From Beroe forskalii (lineage: Eukaryota; Ctenophora; Nuda; Beroida; Beroidae), in NCBI GenBank assembly GCA_011033025.1, contig WFMF01000097.1, forward strand, positions 124,001-188,000: a stretch of 64,000 bases of DNA, given 5' to 3'. Made by a program: the position numbers and the translations under genes. This document shows, one piece after another, positions 1 through 10,497 of the stretch. The number at the start of each line of letters is the position of its first letter. Positions within the stretch are counted from its first letter, which is position 1. The notes under the pieces were generated by a model. It had not been told where the DNA came from. It made no database searches and saw nothing but the letters and a program-made list of their open reading frames with translations.

Positions 1-2668
1 CTTCTTTATCCTGCTCCTCTGTGCTAATATCCTGAGTTTTCTGCTAATATCCTGGTTTTTCTGCTAATATCCTGAGTTTTCTGCTAATATCCTGAAGACT
101 TTCTGTATCCTGAGTTTTCTGCTAATATCCTGAGTTTTCTGCTAATATCCTGAGTTTTCTGCTAATATCCTGACTTCTCTGCTAATATCCTGAGTTTTCT
201 GAATTTCTGCTAATATCCTGAGTTTTCTGCTAATATTCTGAGTTTTCTGCTAATATCCTGAGTTTTCTGCTAATATCCTGAGTTTTCTGCTAATATCCTG
301 AGTTTTCTGCTAATATCCTGAGTTTTCTGCTAATATCCTGAGTTTTCTGCTAATATCCTGAGTTTTCTGCTAATATCCTGAGTTTTCTGCTTTGCCCTCC
401 TGAGTTTTCTGCTAATATCCTGAGTTTTCTGCTAATATCCTGAGTTTTCTGCTAATATCCTGAGTTTTCTGCTAATATCCTGAGTTTTCTGCTAATATCC
501 TGAGTTTTCTGCTAATATCCTGAGTTTTCTGCTAATATCCTGAGTTTTCTGCTAATATCCTGAGTTTTCTGCTAATATCCTGAGTTTTCTGCTAATATCC
601 TGAGTTTTCTGCTAATATCCTGAGTTTTCTGCTAATATCCTGAGTTTTCTGCTAATATCCTGAGTTTTCTGCTAATATCCTGAGTTTTCTGCTAATATCC
701 TGAGTTTTCTGCTAATATCCTGAGTTTTCTGCTAATATCCTGAGTTTTCTGCTGCTATCCTGAGTTTTCTTTTAATATCCTGAGTTTTCTGCTAATATCC
801 TGAGTTTTCTGCTAATATCCTGAGTTTTCTGCTAATATCCTGAGTTTTCTGCTAATATCCTGAGTTTTCTGCTAATATCCCGGTGAGTTTTCTGGTAATA
901 TCCTGAGTTTTCTGGTAATATCCTGAGTTTTCTGGTAATATCCTGAGTTTTCTGGTAATATCCTGAGTTTTCTGCTAATATCCTGAGTTTTCTGCTAATA
1001 TCCTGAGTTTTCTGCTAATATCCTGAGTTTTCTGCTAATATCCTGAGTTTTCTGCTAATATCCTGAGTTTTCTGCTAATATCCTGAGTTTTCTGCTAATA
1101 TCCTGAGTTTTCTGCTAATATCCTGAGTTTTCTGCTAATATCCTGTGTTTTCTGCTAATATCCTGAGTTTTCTGCTAATATTCTGAGTTTTCTGCTAATA
1201 TCCTGAGTTTTCTGAGTTTCTGCTAATATCCTGAGTTTTCTGCTAATATCCTGAGTTTTCTGCTAATATCCTGAGTTTTCTGCTAATATCCTGAGTTTTC
1301 TGCTAATATCCTGAGTTTTCTGCTAATATCCTGAGTTTTCTGCTAATATCCTGAGTTTTCTGCTAATATCCTGAGTTTTCTGCTAATATCCTGAGTTTTC
1401 TGCTAATATCCTGAGTTTTCTGCTAATATCCTGAGTTTTCTGCTAATATCCTGAGTTTTCTGCTAATATCCTGAGTTTTCTGCTAATATCCTGAGTTTTC
1501 TGCTAATATCCTGAGTTTTCTGCTAATATCCTGAGTTTTCTGCTAATATCCTGAGTTTTCTGCTAATATCCTGAGTTTTCTGCTAATATCCTGAGTTTTC
1601 TGCTAATATCCTGAGTTTTCTGCTAATATCCTGAGTTTTCTGCTAATATCCTGAGTTTTCTGCTAATATCCTGAGTTTTCTGCTAATATCCTGAGTTTTC
1701 TGCTAATATCCTGAGTTTTCTGCTAATATCCTGAGTTTTCTGCTAATATCCTGAGTTTTCTGCTAATATCCTGAGTTTTCTGCTAATATCCTGAGTTTTC
1801 TGCTAATATCCTGAGTTTTCTGCTAATATCCTGAGTTTTCTGCTAATATCCTGAGTTTTCTGCTAATATCCTGAGTTTTCTGCTAATATCCTGAGTTTTC
1901 TGCTAATATCCTGAGTTTTCTGCTAATATCCTGAGTTTTCTGCTAATATCCTGAGTTTTCTGCTAATATCCCTGAGTTTTTTCTAATATCCTGAGTTTTC
2001 TGCTAATATCCTGAGTTTTCTGCTAATATCCTGAGTTTTCTGCTAATATCCTGAGGTTTTCTGCTAATATCCTGAGTTTTCTGCTAATATCCTGAGTTTT
2101 CTGCTAATATCCTGAGTTTTCTGCTAATATCCTGAGTTTTCTGCTAATATCCTGAGTTTTCTGCTAATATCCTGAGTTTTCTGCTAATATCCTGAGTTTT
2201 CTGCTAATATCCTGAGTTTTCTGCTAATATCCTGAGTTTTCTGCTAATATCCTGAGTTTTCTGCTAATATCCTGAGTTTTCTGCTAATATCCTGAGTTTT
2301 CTGCTAATATCCTGAGTTTTCTGCTAATATCCTGAGTTTTCTGCTAATATCCTGAGTTTTCTGCTAATATCCTGAGTTTTCTGCTAATATCCTGAGTTTT
2401 CTGCTAATATCCTGAGTTTTCTGCTAATATCCTGAGTTTTCTGCTAATATCCTGAGTTTTCTGCTAATATCCTGAGTTTTCTGCTAATATCCTGAGTTTT
2501 CTGCTAATATCCTGAGTTTTCTGCTAATATCCTGAGTTTTCTGCTAATATCCTGAGTTTTCTGCTAATATCCTGAGTTTTCTGCTAATATCCTGAGTTTT
2601 CTGCTAATATCCTGAGTTTTCTGCTAATATCCTGAGTTTTCTGCTAATATCCTGAGTTTTCTGCTAAT
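1..2668 (+). repeat. 20-bp minisatellite array, block 1
   Basis: Near-perfect head-to-tail copies of the 20-mer ctgctaatatcctgagtttt, roughly 130 units, reaching the left edge of the window. Most units are identical; occasional units carry point changes or small indels. A variant pair at about 751-785 (gctgctatcc followed by tttaatatcc) is also found at about 26065-26100 in block 3. The array runs straight into the reading frame of the ATR exon at about 2670. Confidence 0.98.
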
Positions 2669-4007
2669 ATAAGACAATAAGAATCCGAAGACTCTCAAAC
2701 TCTTTAGTTTTAGTGCAGATATCAGAAGGAGTGAGGGGCTGGGTCTGCTCGAAGAGCAGAGTATGAGCCCACTCCTCCACATCCCTAATAAGGTGCAGGT
2801 TGAGGATGTTGTCATAGCAACGCTCGTAGCAACCACCCTCCATAACAGCAGTAGACAGGGGGACAAGCTGCTCTGCTCTCATGGCCTTCACGCACGACCC
2901 GAACGCCTGTCTGTCTCGCTGTCTGGCAGACAGAAAGAGTCTGGCGACCCCCACCGGCCAGGAAGTGGCGTCAGGGGTGGCGGAGAGGTAGTCCTCCATA
3001 ATACCCCACCTGAAAGAGTGGTGTCAGTGTCACAGCAAGTGGTGTCAGTGTCACAGCAAAGTGGTGTCAGTGCTACAGTGAAGTGGTGTCAGTGTTACAG
3101 CAAAGTGGTGTCAGTGTTACAGTGAAGTGGTGTCAGTGCTACAGCAAAGTGGTGTTAGTGTTACAGCAAAGTGGTGTCAGTGTTACAGCAAAGTGGTGTC
3201 AGTGCTACAGTTAAGTGGTGTCAGTGTTACAGTGAAGTGGTGTCAGTGTCACAGCAAAGTGGTGTCAGTGCTACAGTTAAGTGGTGTCAGTGTTACAGTG
3301 AAGTGGTGTCAGTGTTTCAGTAGAGTGGTGTCAGTATTACAGCAAAGTGGTGTCAGTGCTACAGTGAAGTGGTGTCAGTGTTACAGCAAAGTGGTGTCAG
3401 TGTTACAGCAAGGTGGTGTCAGTGTTACAGCAAAGTGGTGTCAGTGCTACAGCAAAGTGGTGTCAGTGTTACAGCAAAGTGGTGTCAGTGTTACAGTGAA
3501 ATGGTGTCAGTGTTTCAGTAGAGTGGTGTCAGTGTTATTGACACCATCTGGCACCTACCTAGCAAGCCATCTGGCACCTACCTAACAAGCCATCTGGCAC
3601 CTACCTAGCAAACCATCTGGCAGCTACCTAACAAGCCATCTGGCTCCTACCTAGCAAGCCATCTGGCTCCTACCTAGCAAGCCATCTGACACCTACCTAG
3701 AAAGCCATCTGACACCTACCTAGCAAGCCATCTGGCACCTACCTAGCAAGCCATCTGGCTCCTACCTAGCAAGCCATCTGGCTCCTACCTAGCAAGCCAT
3801 CTGGCACCTACCTAGCAAGCCATCTGGCACCTACCTAGCAAGCCATCTGGCACCTACCTAGCAAACCATCTGGCACCTACCTAGCAAACCATCTGGCACC
3901 TACCTGGCGAGGGACCAGGCCGCCTGGACTCTGTACTCGTTGAGGTGTGGCATCAGCTCAGGCGTCTTCTCCACTTTATCATCCACCACACTCAGCAGCG
4001 TCGTGTG
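2664..4007 (-). CDS. ATR: ATR checkpoint kinase, two FAT-domain exons (partial gene)
   Basis: Partial gene for ATR, the PI3K-like kinase that signals stalled replication and DNA damage in the nucleus. The upstream exon (3904-4007) reads HTTLLSVVDDKVEKTPELMP, then HLNEYRVQAAWSLA, and splices in phase 2 into the downstream exon (from 3009 down), which reads RWGIMEDYLS and later AEQLVPLSTAVMEGGCYERC. From memory of human ATR these match its FAT segment, where NTYRVEAAWKLSQW precedes an AEQIVPLSAASFERGSYQRG-like motif. Acceptors at 4008 and 3010 and the donor at 3903 are canonical. The 3' limit of the second exon is unresolved because the frame runs into the 20-bp array. The kinase domain would lie left of the window. 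The roughly 1,600 residues expected upstream are absent from 4.0-10.4 kb, so this is a fragment, a misjoin, or a gene with very large introns. Confidence 0.85.
3012..3537 (+). repeat. TGGTGTCAG-core minisatellite in ATR intron
   Basis: About 24 copies of a 21-22-bp unit built on the core tggtgtcag followed by tgttacagcaaag or tgctacagtgaag. It begins within a few bases of the splice acceptor of the downstream ATR exon. In the sense of transcription (minus strand) each unit reads CTGACACCAC, containing a branch-point-like CTGAC. Long plus-strand open frames here (repeating VSVLQQSG-like peptides) are artefacts of the repeat. Confidence 0.95.
3538..3905 (+). repeat. 22-bp minisatellite abutting an ATR splice donor
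   Basis: About 16 copies of a 22-bp unit, ctacctagcaagccatctgg plus two bases. It abuts the donor of the upstream ATR exon. On the minus strand the intron begins gtaggtgccagatgg, and this same string recurs in each unit as ctaggtaggtgccagatgg, so every copy carries a donor-like AG/gtaggt. Confidence 0.93.
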
Positions 4008-4023
4008 CTGAATATCAGAATCT

Positions 4024-4990
4024 TAATTAACTAACAGACCTGATATTATCTAATGTACCCCAGTTTTTTGCTCGGACAGCGCTAAAAACAGCAAAAACGG
4101 CAAGAAAATCGCCAGAGAGTTCAGGAAAGTCGCAATAAGACGGCAAAAAGTCACAAAAACCGGAAAAAAGTCGTTTAATAAGGTCGGCAAAACAAAAAAA
4201 TCCTCCTAATAAACTTACTAGTAAAATAAGACTGAAAAACTGCTTTTTCCCATGTGCCTGTATTCCACAGAGTGCATTAGAACCAAATAATGATGCAGTT
4301 TTACCCAGATATTTCCCCAAGTCAAAGTGTTTCAGAGGATTTTTCTGAATTCGATCAGTGTCTCGGGAGAAAAGGGGGGGGGGTCGTCCACATAACTTAA
4401 TAAACATACTAGTTAACTCATGTATGTCAGTGGAGATCAATAAAAAACTTTGTTTACTTGTTTACAAACTCTACTGACCTGCAAAATTTCATGAGTTAAC
4501 AAGTAACTTAAGTAGGAGGACCCCCCCCCGAGATACTGATTAAAATTCAGACACAATTGGACTTGGGAAAAACTCTGTGTATAAATGCATCATTATTTGG
4601 TTCTAGTACACTCCCTGGAAGGCAGTCACATGAGAAAAAGCAGTTTTCAGCCTTATTTTTGGTCGTTGTGGACAATTATAGACAAAAGAAGTCCATTTTT
4701 AGGCCAAAAATGGGGTTTTTAAGAGGCTGTAAATCGTGAAAATGGCCGAAATTCAAAATTCTGAAAGCAGCATTTTCTTAGTTGGATCAAACTGTACAGA
4801 CCTGCAAAATTTCATGAGTTAAATAGTAACTTTACTAGGAGGACCCCCCCCCCGAGATACTGATCAAAATTCAGAAAATACTCTGACACAATTGGACTTG
4901 GGAAAAACTCTGTGTATAAATGCATCATTATTTGGTTCTAGTACACTCCCTGGAAGGCAGTCACATGAGAAAAAGCAGTTTTCGGGCCTT
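4024..4990. repeat. Hairpin repeat with a direct partial copy
   Basis: Segments at about 4060-4390 and 4470-4690 are diverged inverted copies; both contain a run of about nine G or C, catcattatttggttcta and a cagtttt end. The strings actgacctgcaaaatttcatgag and gacacaattggacttggg recur in direct orientation at about 4790-4985. No gene is visible. It looks like a non-autonomous foldback element or a local inverted duplication, and it grades into the degraded tract to its right. Confidence 0.7.
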
Positions 4991-6960
4991 TTTAGTTTAA
5001 AAATTTTTGGGGGATTTAAAAGGAAAGGGTGAGTGTTTAGAAAAAGGGAAGTGGGCTGTTTTTGCCCCCACCTCAACAAATTGGGACCCAAAAGCCTTGG
5101 GTCCCTCGCCATTGCTCCAAGTTTGGTTTCTGGGGGTCCAAAAATTTTTTTCCTATGGGGCCCCAAATTGGTTTCCTATAAAAGATTTTCCCCTTAGAAA
5201 CCCAAATTAAACCCTTAGAACCTTTGGGGAACCTGGAAGTAAACCAATAACGCTTGGGGGGTCCTTAAAAATAGCCCTATTTCGGATGGCCCCTCGGGGT
5301 TGTCGGATACCCCGGGGAAACCTTTGGCCCCATGGGGGGAAAGCCGGGGATTTTTGATGGGGGGGGCCAACTCCAGAGGTTTCTATTTAATTCCCAAACC
5401 CCCAGCGGTGGGGGGAAAACCAAATCTTTTAATAAAGCCGAGGGTTTCTAATTTAATTTTTGCTGGAAAGGTGAAAAAAACCGGGTGGGGGTTGGGAAAG
5501 GTTGCAATAAACGGCAAAACCCCAAAAACCAAAAACCTTTAATGGTAAAAAAACCCCTTTTTTCCTCAAAATAAACTTCTGAAAAAGACTAAAAACCATT
5601 TTCCCCTGTCCTGAACCCCCCTTGCTTAAACCAAATTTTAAATAAACCCATTTACTGAATGCCCCCAAAGCAAATGTTTAAATTTTCTAAAACACTGCCC
5701 AAAAAAAAGGGGGTCCCACTTAACTTAAAAAAACCCCTTTTGCTTTTAACTCCCATTATGTCAGGGGAACCAAAAAAACTTTTTTTCCCTTGACAAACTT
5801 TCTGAACCCTGCAAATTTCTAAAATTAACAAATTTTTTGTAGGACGACCCCCCCAACTTCCGTAAAAATGAAAACCCGCGTAACCCACGGGGCCCCCCTG
5901 TAAGCAGGGCCCATTTTCTGTAAATTGGAAATTTTGTTTTAACCCCCTTTTTTCGGGTGGGGTTTAGGGAGGGCTCCTTTTCCCCCCTTTTGCGCCAAGC
6001 CTGGGCCAAGTGGGGGTCGAAAGATTTCCTGTTTCCAACCAAACCGCGGCGTTGGGTGTGGGAAAAGGCCTGAGAGGCGGCAAGTCACCCCCTACTGCTT
6101 TTTTAAAGGGAGGGTGGTTCTAAAACCTTTGCTAAATGAAACACCTCCAAACCCCTTTATTAGGGAGTGGGGGAACCAGGTCTATCCAGAGAACCCCCTT
6201 TTCAATTCCCTTCTGATATCTGGAAAACCAAACCTAAAGGGGGTTTTTGAAGTTTTCCAGTTTTATTGTCCAAAAATTGAAAAAACCGGGTAAGGGCAAA
6301 AAACCGGGAAAAATTGGGCAAAAAACCGGGATATTAAAAAGGAAAATTTAAAGGTTTTTTTTAAGCGGGGGAAAACCCCTCGGAAGCTTAAAATTTCAGG
6401 TATTGCGGAAAACCCAGGTTGGCAAAAACCCCCAAAGGGGATAATGTGGAAAACCGGGGGGGGGAATTTAGCGAAAATTTCAGGGGAAACCCCGAAAACT
6501 GGTTAATGAAAAAAAACCAGGAATTGGAAAAAAAACCCGGTTATTAAAAAACCCCGGAAGCAAAAACCCCCCGGAAAGCAAAAACCCCGGAAATTTTGGC
6601 AAAAAACCCGGGGGTTTTTGGGGGAAAACCGGATTTGGGGGAAAAACCGGGGGGAAAGGCCAGAAAACTTCGGATTTGGCGAAAAAACCCTCAAGGTAAT
6701 TGGCTAGGAATTGCGAAAACTAAATATTGCGAAAACTCGGAATTTAGCAAAAACTTGGTTTGTTAGGAAAAAAACTCAGGATAACAAAAACTCAGGATTT
6801 AACAAAAAAACTCGGATTTTGAAAACTCAGGATATTAACGAAAACTCGGGAATTTTGAAAATTTCAGGATAAAGAAAATTTCAGGAAACGAAAATCGGGA
6901 AATAAAAAAAAACCAGGTTTTTTTAGAAAACTAAAAGGATAACAGAAAATAAACAGAAAA
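4990..6960. other. Degraded, homopolymer-rich tract (probable low-quality consensus)
   Basis: Composition changes abruptly to short runs of C, G, A and T (ccccttttttgggg-like). Fragments of neighbouring repeats can be traced: about 5505-5680 follows 4120-4320 with many small errors, and about 5810-5870 follows 4480-4530. From about 6260 rightwards the text slowly becomes the inverted 20-bp minisatellite, first as aaaaaccgggatatt and finally as clean aaaactcaggatattagcag near 7000. No gene is supported; short open frames here have no recognisable content. The smooth gradient of disorder suggests unpolished long-read sequence rather than biology. Confidence 0.75.
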
Positions 6961-8500
6961 TCAGGATATTGGGGCCGGGAAAAACTCAGGATATTAGCAG
7001 AAACTCAGGATAATAACAGAAAAACAGGACTGTTAGCAAGAAAACTCAGGATATTATGAAAACTCAGGATATTAGCAGAAAACTCAGGATATTAGCAAAA
7101 CTCAGGATATTAGCAGAAAACTCAGGATATTAGCAGAAAACTCAGGATATTAGCAGAAAACTCAGGATATTAGCAGAAAACTCAGGACAATGGCAAACTC
7201 AGGATATTAGCAGAAAACTCAGGGATATTAGCAGAAAACTCAGGATATTAGCAGAAAACTCAGGATATTAGCAGAAAACTCAGGATAAGAAAACTCAGGA
7301 TTCTTTCTTGAAAACTCAAGGATATCAGAAAACTCAGGATATTAGCAGAAAACTCAGGATATTGAAAAACTCAGGATATTAGCAGAAAACGCAGGATATT
7401 AGCAAAAAACTCAGGATATTAGCAAAAACTCAGGATATTAGCAGAAAAGTCAGGATATTAGCAGAAAAGTCAGGATATTAGCAGAAAAGTCAGGATATTA
7501 GCAGAAAAGTCAGGATAATAGCAGACAAGTCAGGATATTAGCAGAAAACTCAGGATATTAGCAGAAAAGTCAGGATATTAGCAGAAAACTCAGGATATTA
7601 GCAGAAAACTCAGGATATTAGCAGAAAACTCAGGATATTAGCAGAAAACTCAGGATATTAGCAGAAAACTCAGGATATTAGCAGAAAACTCAGGATATTA
7701 GCAGAAAACTCAGGATATTGTGAAAACTCAGGATATTAGCGTATTTTCAGAAAACTCAGGATATTAGCAGAAAACTCAGGATATTAGCAGAAAACTCAGG
7801 ATATTAGCAGAAAACTCAGGATATTTGCAGAAAACTCAGATATTAGCAGAAACTCAGGATATTAGCAGAAAACTCAGGATATTAGCAGAAACTCAGGATA
7901 TTAGCAGAAAACTCAGGATATTAGCAGAAAACTCAGGATACGAGCAAAACTCAGGATATTAGCAGAAACTCAGGATATTAGCAGAAAACTCAGGATATTA
8001 GCAGAAAACTCAGGATATTAGCAGAAACTCAGGATATTAGCAGAAAACTCAGGATATTAGCAGAAAACTCAGGATAAAACTCAGATATTAGCAGAAAACT
8101 CAGGATATTAGCAGAAAACTCAGGATATTAGCAGAAACTCAGGATATTAAAGAAAACTCAGGATATTAGCAGAAACTCAGGATATTAGCAGAAAACTCAG
8201 GATATTGGATATTAAGAAGGCAGGAGCAGAAAGGATATTAGCAGAAAACTCAGGATATTAAGAAAACTCAGATATTGAAAACTCAGGATATTAGCAGAAA
8301 ACTCAGGATGATCTTTCAGAAAAATCAGGATATTAGCATGAAAACTCAGGATATTAGTTTAAAACTCAGGATATTAGCAGAAAACTCAGGATATTAGCAG
8401 TCTTCTCAGGATATTAGCAGAAACTCAGGATCAGGATATTAGCAGAAAACTCAGGATAAGGGTAAAAAACTCAGGATTCTTTCAGAAAACTCAGGATAAT
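6960..8500 (-). repeat. 20-bp minisatellite array, block 2 (inverted orientation)
   Basis: Copies of aaaactcaggatattagcag, the reverse complement of block 1, about 70 units. It is much noisier than the other blocks: many units lack bases and some have foreign insertions. Orientation is opposite to the blocks at 1-2668, 21999-28373 and 29880-31490. Confidence 0.95.
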
Positions 8501-9778
8501 GGTCAGGAGCAGGATAAAGCAGAAAACTTCTTTCTTATTTCAAGATAAAACAGGCACTCAGGATATTAAAACAGAAAACTCAAGGATTATTAGAAAAACT
8601 CTTATTGTGGAAACGAGCACAGTCAGGAGCAGGGCAGAAGGCAGTCTTCTTTCTTATTTGAAAAACTCAGGATATTAGCAGAAAACTCAAGGATATTTCT
8701 TGAAAACTCAAGATATTAGCAGCAGAGATAAAGAAGGGCAGAAAACTCTTTCTTATTTGTGGAAACAGGCACAGTCAGAGAACTCAGGATAAAGCAGAAG
8801 GGCATATCTTCTTTCTTATTTATTGAAAACGAGCACAGTCAGGATAGGGTAAAACTCCAGTCTTCTTTCTTATTGAAGCGTTAGTTACATGTATAACAGT
8901 ATAACAAAACAGGGGAGCACAGTGAGGAGCAGGGTAAAGAAGGCAGTCTTCTTTCTTATTTGTGGAAACGAGCACAGTCAGGAGCAGGGTAAAGAAGGCA
9001 GTCTTCTTTCTTATTTGTGGAAACGAGCACAGTCAGGAGCAGGGTAAAGAAGGCAGTCTTCTTTCTTATTTGTGGAAACAAGCACAGTCAGGAGCAGGGT
9101 AAAGAAGGCAGTCTTCTTTCTTATTTGTGGAAACGAGCACAGTCAGGAGCAGGGTAAAGAAGGCAGTCTTCTTTCTTATTTGTGGAAACGAGCACAGTCA
9201 GGAGCAGGGCAAAGAAGGCAGTCTTCTTTCTTATTTGTGGAAACGAGCACAGTCAGGAGCAGGGTAAAGAAGGCAGTCTTCTTTCTTAAACGAGCACAGT
9301 GAAACGAGCACAGTCAACGAGCAGGGGTAAAAGAAGGCAGTCTTCTTTCTTATTTGTGGAAACGAGCACAGTCAGGAGCAGGGCAAAGAAGGCAGTCTTC
9401 TTTCTTATTTGTGGAAACGAGCACAGTCAGGAGCAGGGCAAAGAAGGCAGTCTTCTTTCTTATTTGTGGAAACGAGCACAGTCAGGAGCAGGGTAAAGAA
9501 GGCAGTCTTCTTTCTTATTTGTGGAAACGAGCACAGTCAGGAGCAGGGTAAAGAAGGCAGTCTTCTTTCTTATTTTGAAACAGGCACAGTCAGGAGCAGG
9601 GTAAAGAAGGCAGTCTTCTTTCTTATTTGTGGAAACAGAGCACAGTCAGGAGCAGGGTAAAAGGCAGTCTTCTTTCTTATTTGTGGAAACGAGCACAGTC
9701 AGGAGCAGGGTAAAGAAGGCAGTCTTCTTTCTTATTTAATGGAAACAGGCACAGTCAGGAGCAGGGTAAAAGGCAGTC
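8500..9778 (+). repeat. 55-bp minisatellite, mosaic with the 20-bp array at its left end
   Basis: From about 8930 to 9775 this is a regular 55-bp tandem repeat; each unit contains gaaacgagcacagtcaggag, then cagggtaaagaaggcag, then tcttctttcttatttgtg, with about 15 copies. Between about 8500 and 8930 fragments of this unit and of the 20-bp unit are interleaved within a few bases of each other. Plus-strand open frames (ETSTVRSRVKK-like and others) are repeat artefacts. Confidence 0.93.
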
Positions 9779-10095
9779 ATGGGCTCCCCTGGAGCTGGGT
9801 TGTTGAGCCTCAGACTGTTGGGCTCTGTTGGGCTCCCTGGAGCTATTGGGTTGCATTGAACCCTGGAGCTGTTGATTGTTGAGCCCTGGGCTATTGGGTT
9901 GTTGGGCTCCCCTGGAGCTAATGAGTTGTTGGGGCTCCCCTGGGATGCCTGGAGCTATGGGTTATTGGGCTCCCTGGAGCTATGGGTTGTTGGGCTCCCC
10001 TGGGCCTGGAGCTATTGGGTTGTTGGGCTCATGGAGCTATTGGATAGGCTCTGGAGCCTATTGAGTTATTGGATACATGGAGATACCTACTAAGT
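9779..10095 (+). repeat. G-rich minisatellite (ggagctattgggttgttggg)
   Basis: About a dozen irregular 25-30-bp units built from ggagctattgggttgttggg and ctcccctggagct, decaying to the right. It lies 3' of the last visible KDM6 exon in the sense of that gene. No coding signal. Confidence 0.85.
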
Positions 10096-10497
10096 TGTTG
10101 AGCTTACATGCCGTCACATGTGTGGTCGAATGTGACTGTTGGGCTACATTCAAGATAATGTGGTTCCTGCAATAGTGGTGGTTAGTTGGTATATAGAAAG
10201 GTAGTAATTATTTTCTTATTGATCCTTACTGGTTTTAACACTAGTGATGATGTAACTTGTATGACATATCATAGAGGCTCTTGACATCAAAATACTCACA
10301 CAAGTTACAAAACCAATAGAACGCGTTAGATGCGTTCCAATTAATGGCAGGAGTCTAGCAGGAATTTGCTAGCATAGTGCAATGCTAGCGACTCGTCAGC
10401 TCAGACCTAACTGTCAGGGATGAAGCAGTTAAGGACAGTCTCCAGGGCAACCGTCTAGGAGGTTACAGAGATACAAAAGGTAGCATTGATTATTAAC
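10096..10497. other. Intronic or intergenic sequence 3' of the last KDM6 exon
   Basis: Unique AT-rich sequence. I looked on the minus strand for the next KDM6 exon (post-TPR linker or JmjC) and found none. A short imperfect palindrome lies near 10320 (gaacgcgttagatgcgttcc). Confidence 0.5.

Noticed and set aside
1-2668. CRISPR array or telomere
   Set aside because: The 20-bp units are contiguous with no spacers, the unit is not telomere-like, and the context is animal nuclear DNA.
3127-3585. 152-codon open frame of VSVLQQSG-type repeats
   Set aside because: A by-product of a minisatellite whose unit lacks stops; it lies in an ATR intron on the opposite strand.
4864-6694. Several 60-100-codon open frames on both strands
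   Set aside because: They lie in the degraded homopolymer-rich tract, show no domain content and no agreement with neighbours.
9072-9660. Overlapping open frames with STVRSRVKKAVFFL repeats
   Set aside because: Reading of the 55-bp minisatellite; no start context or conserved content.
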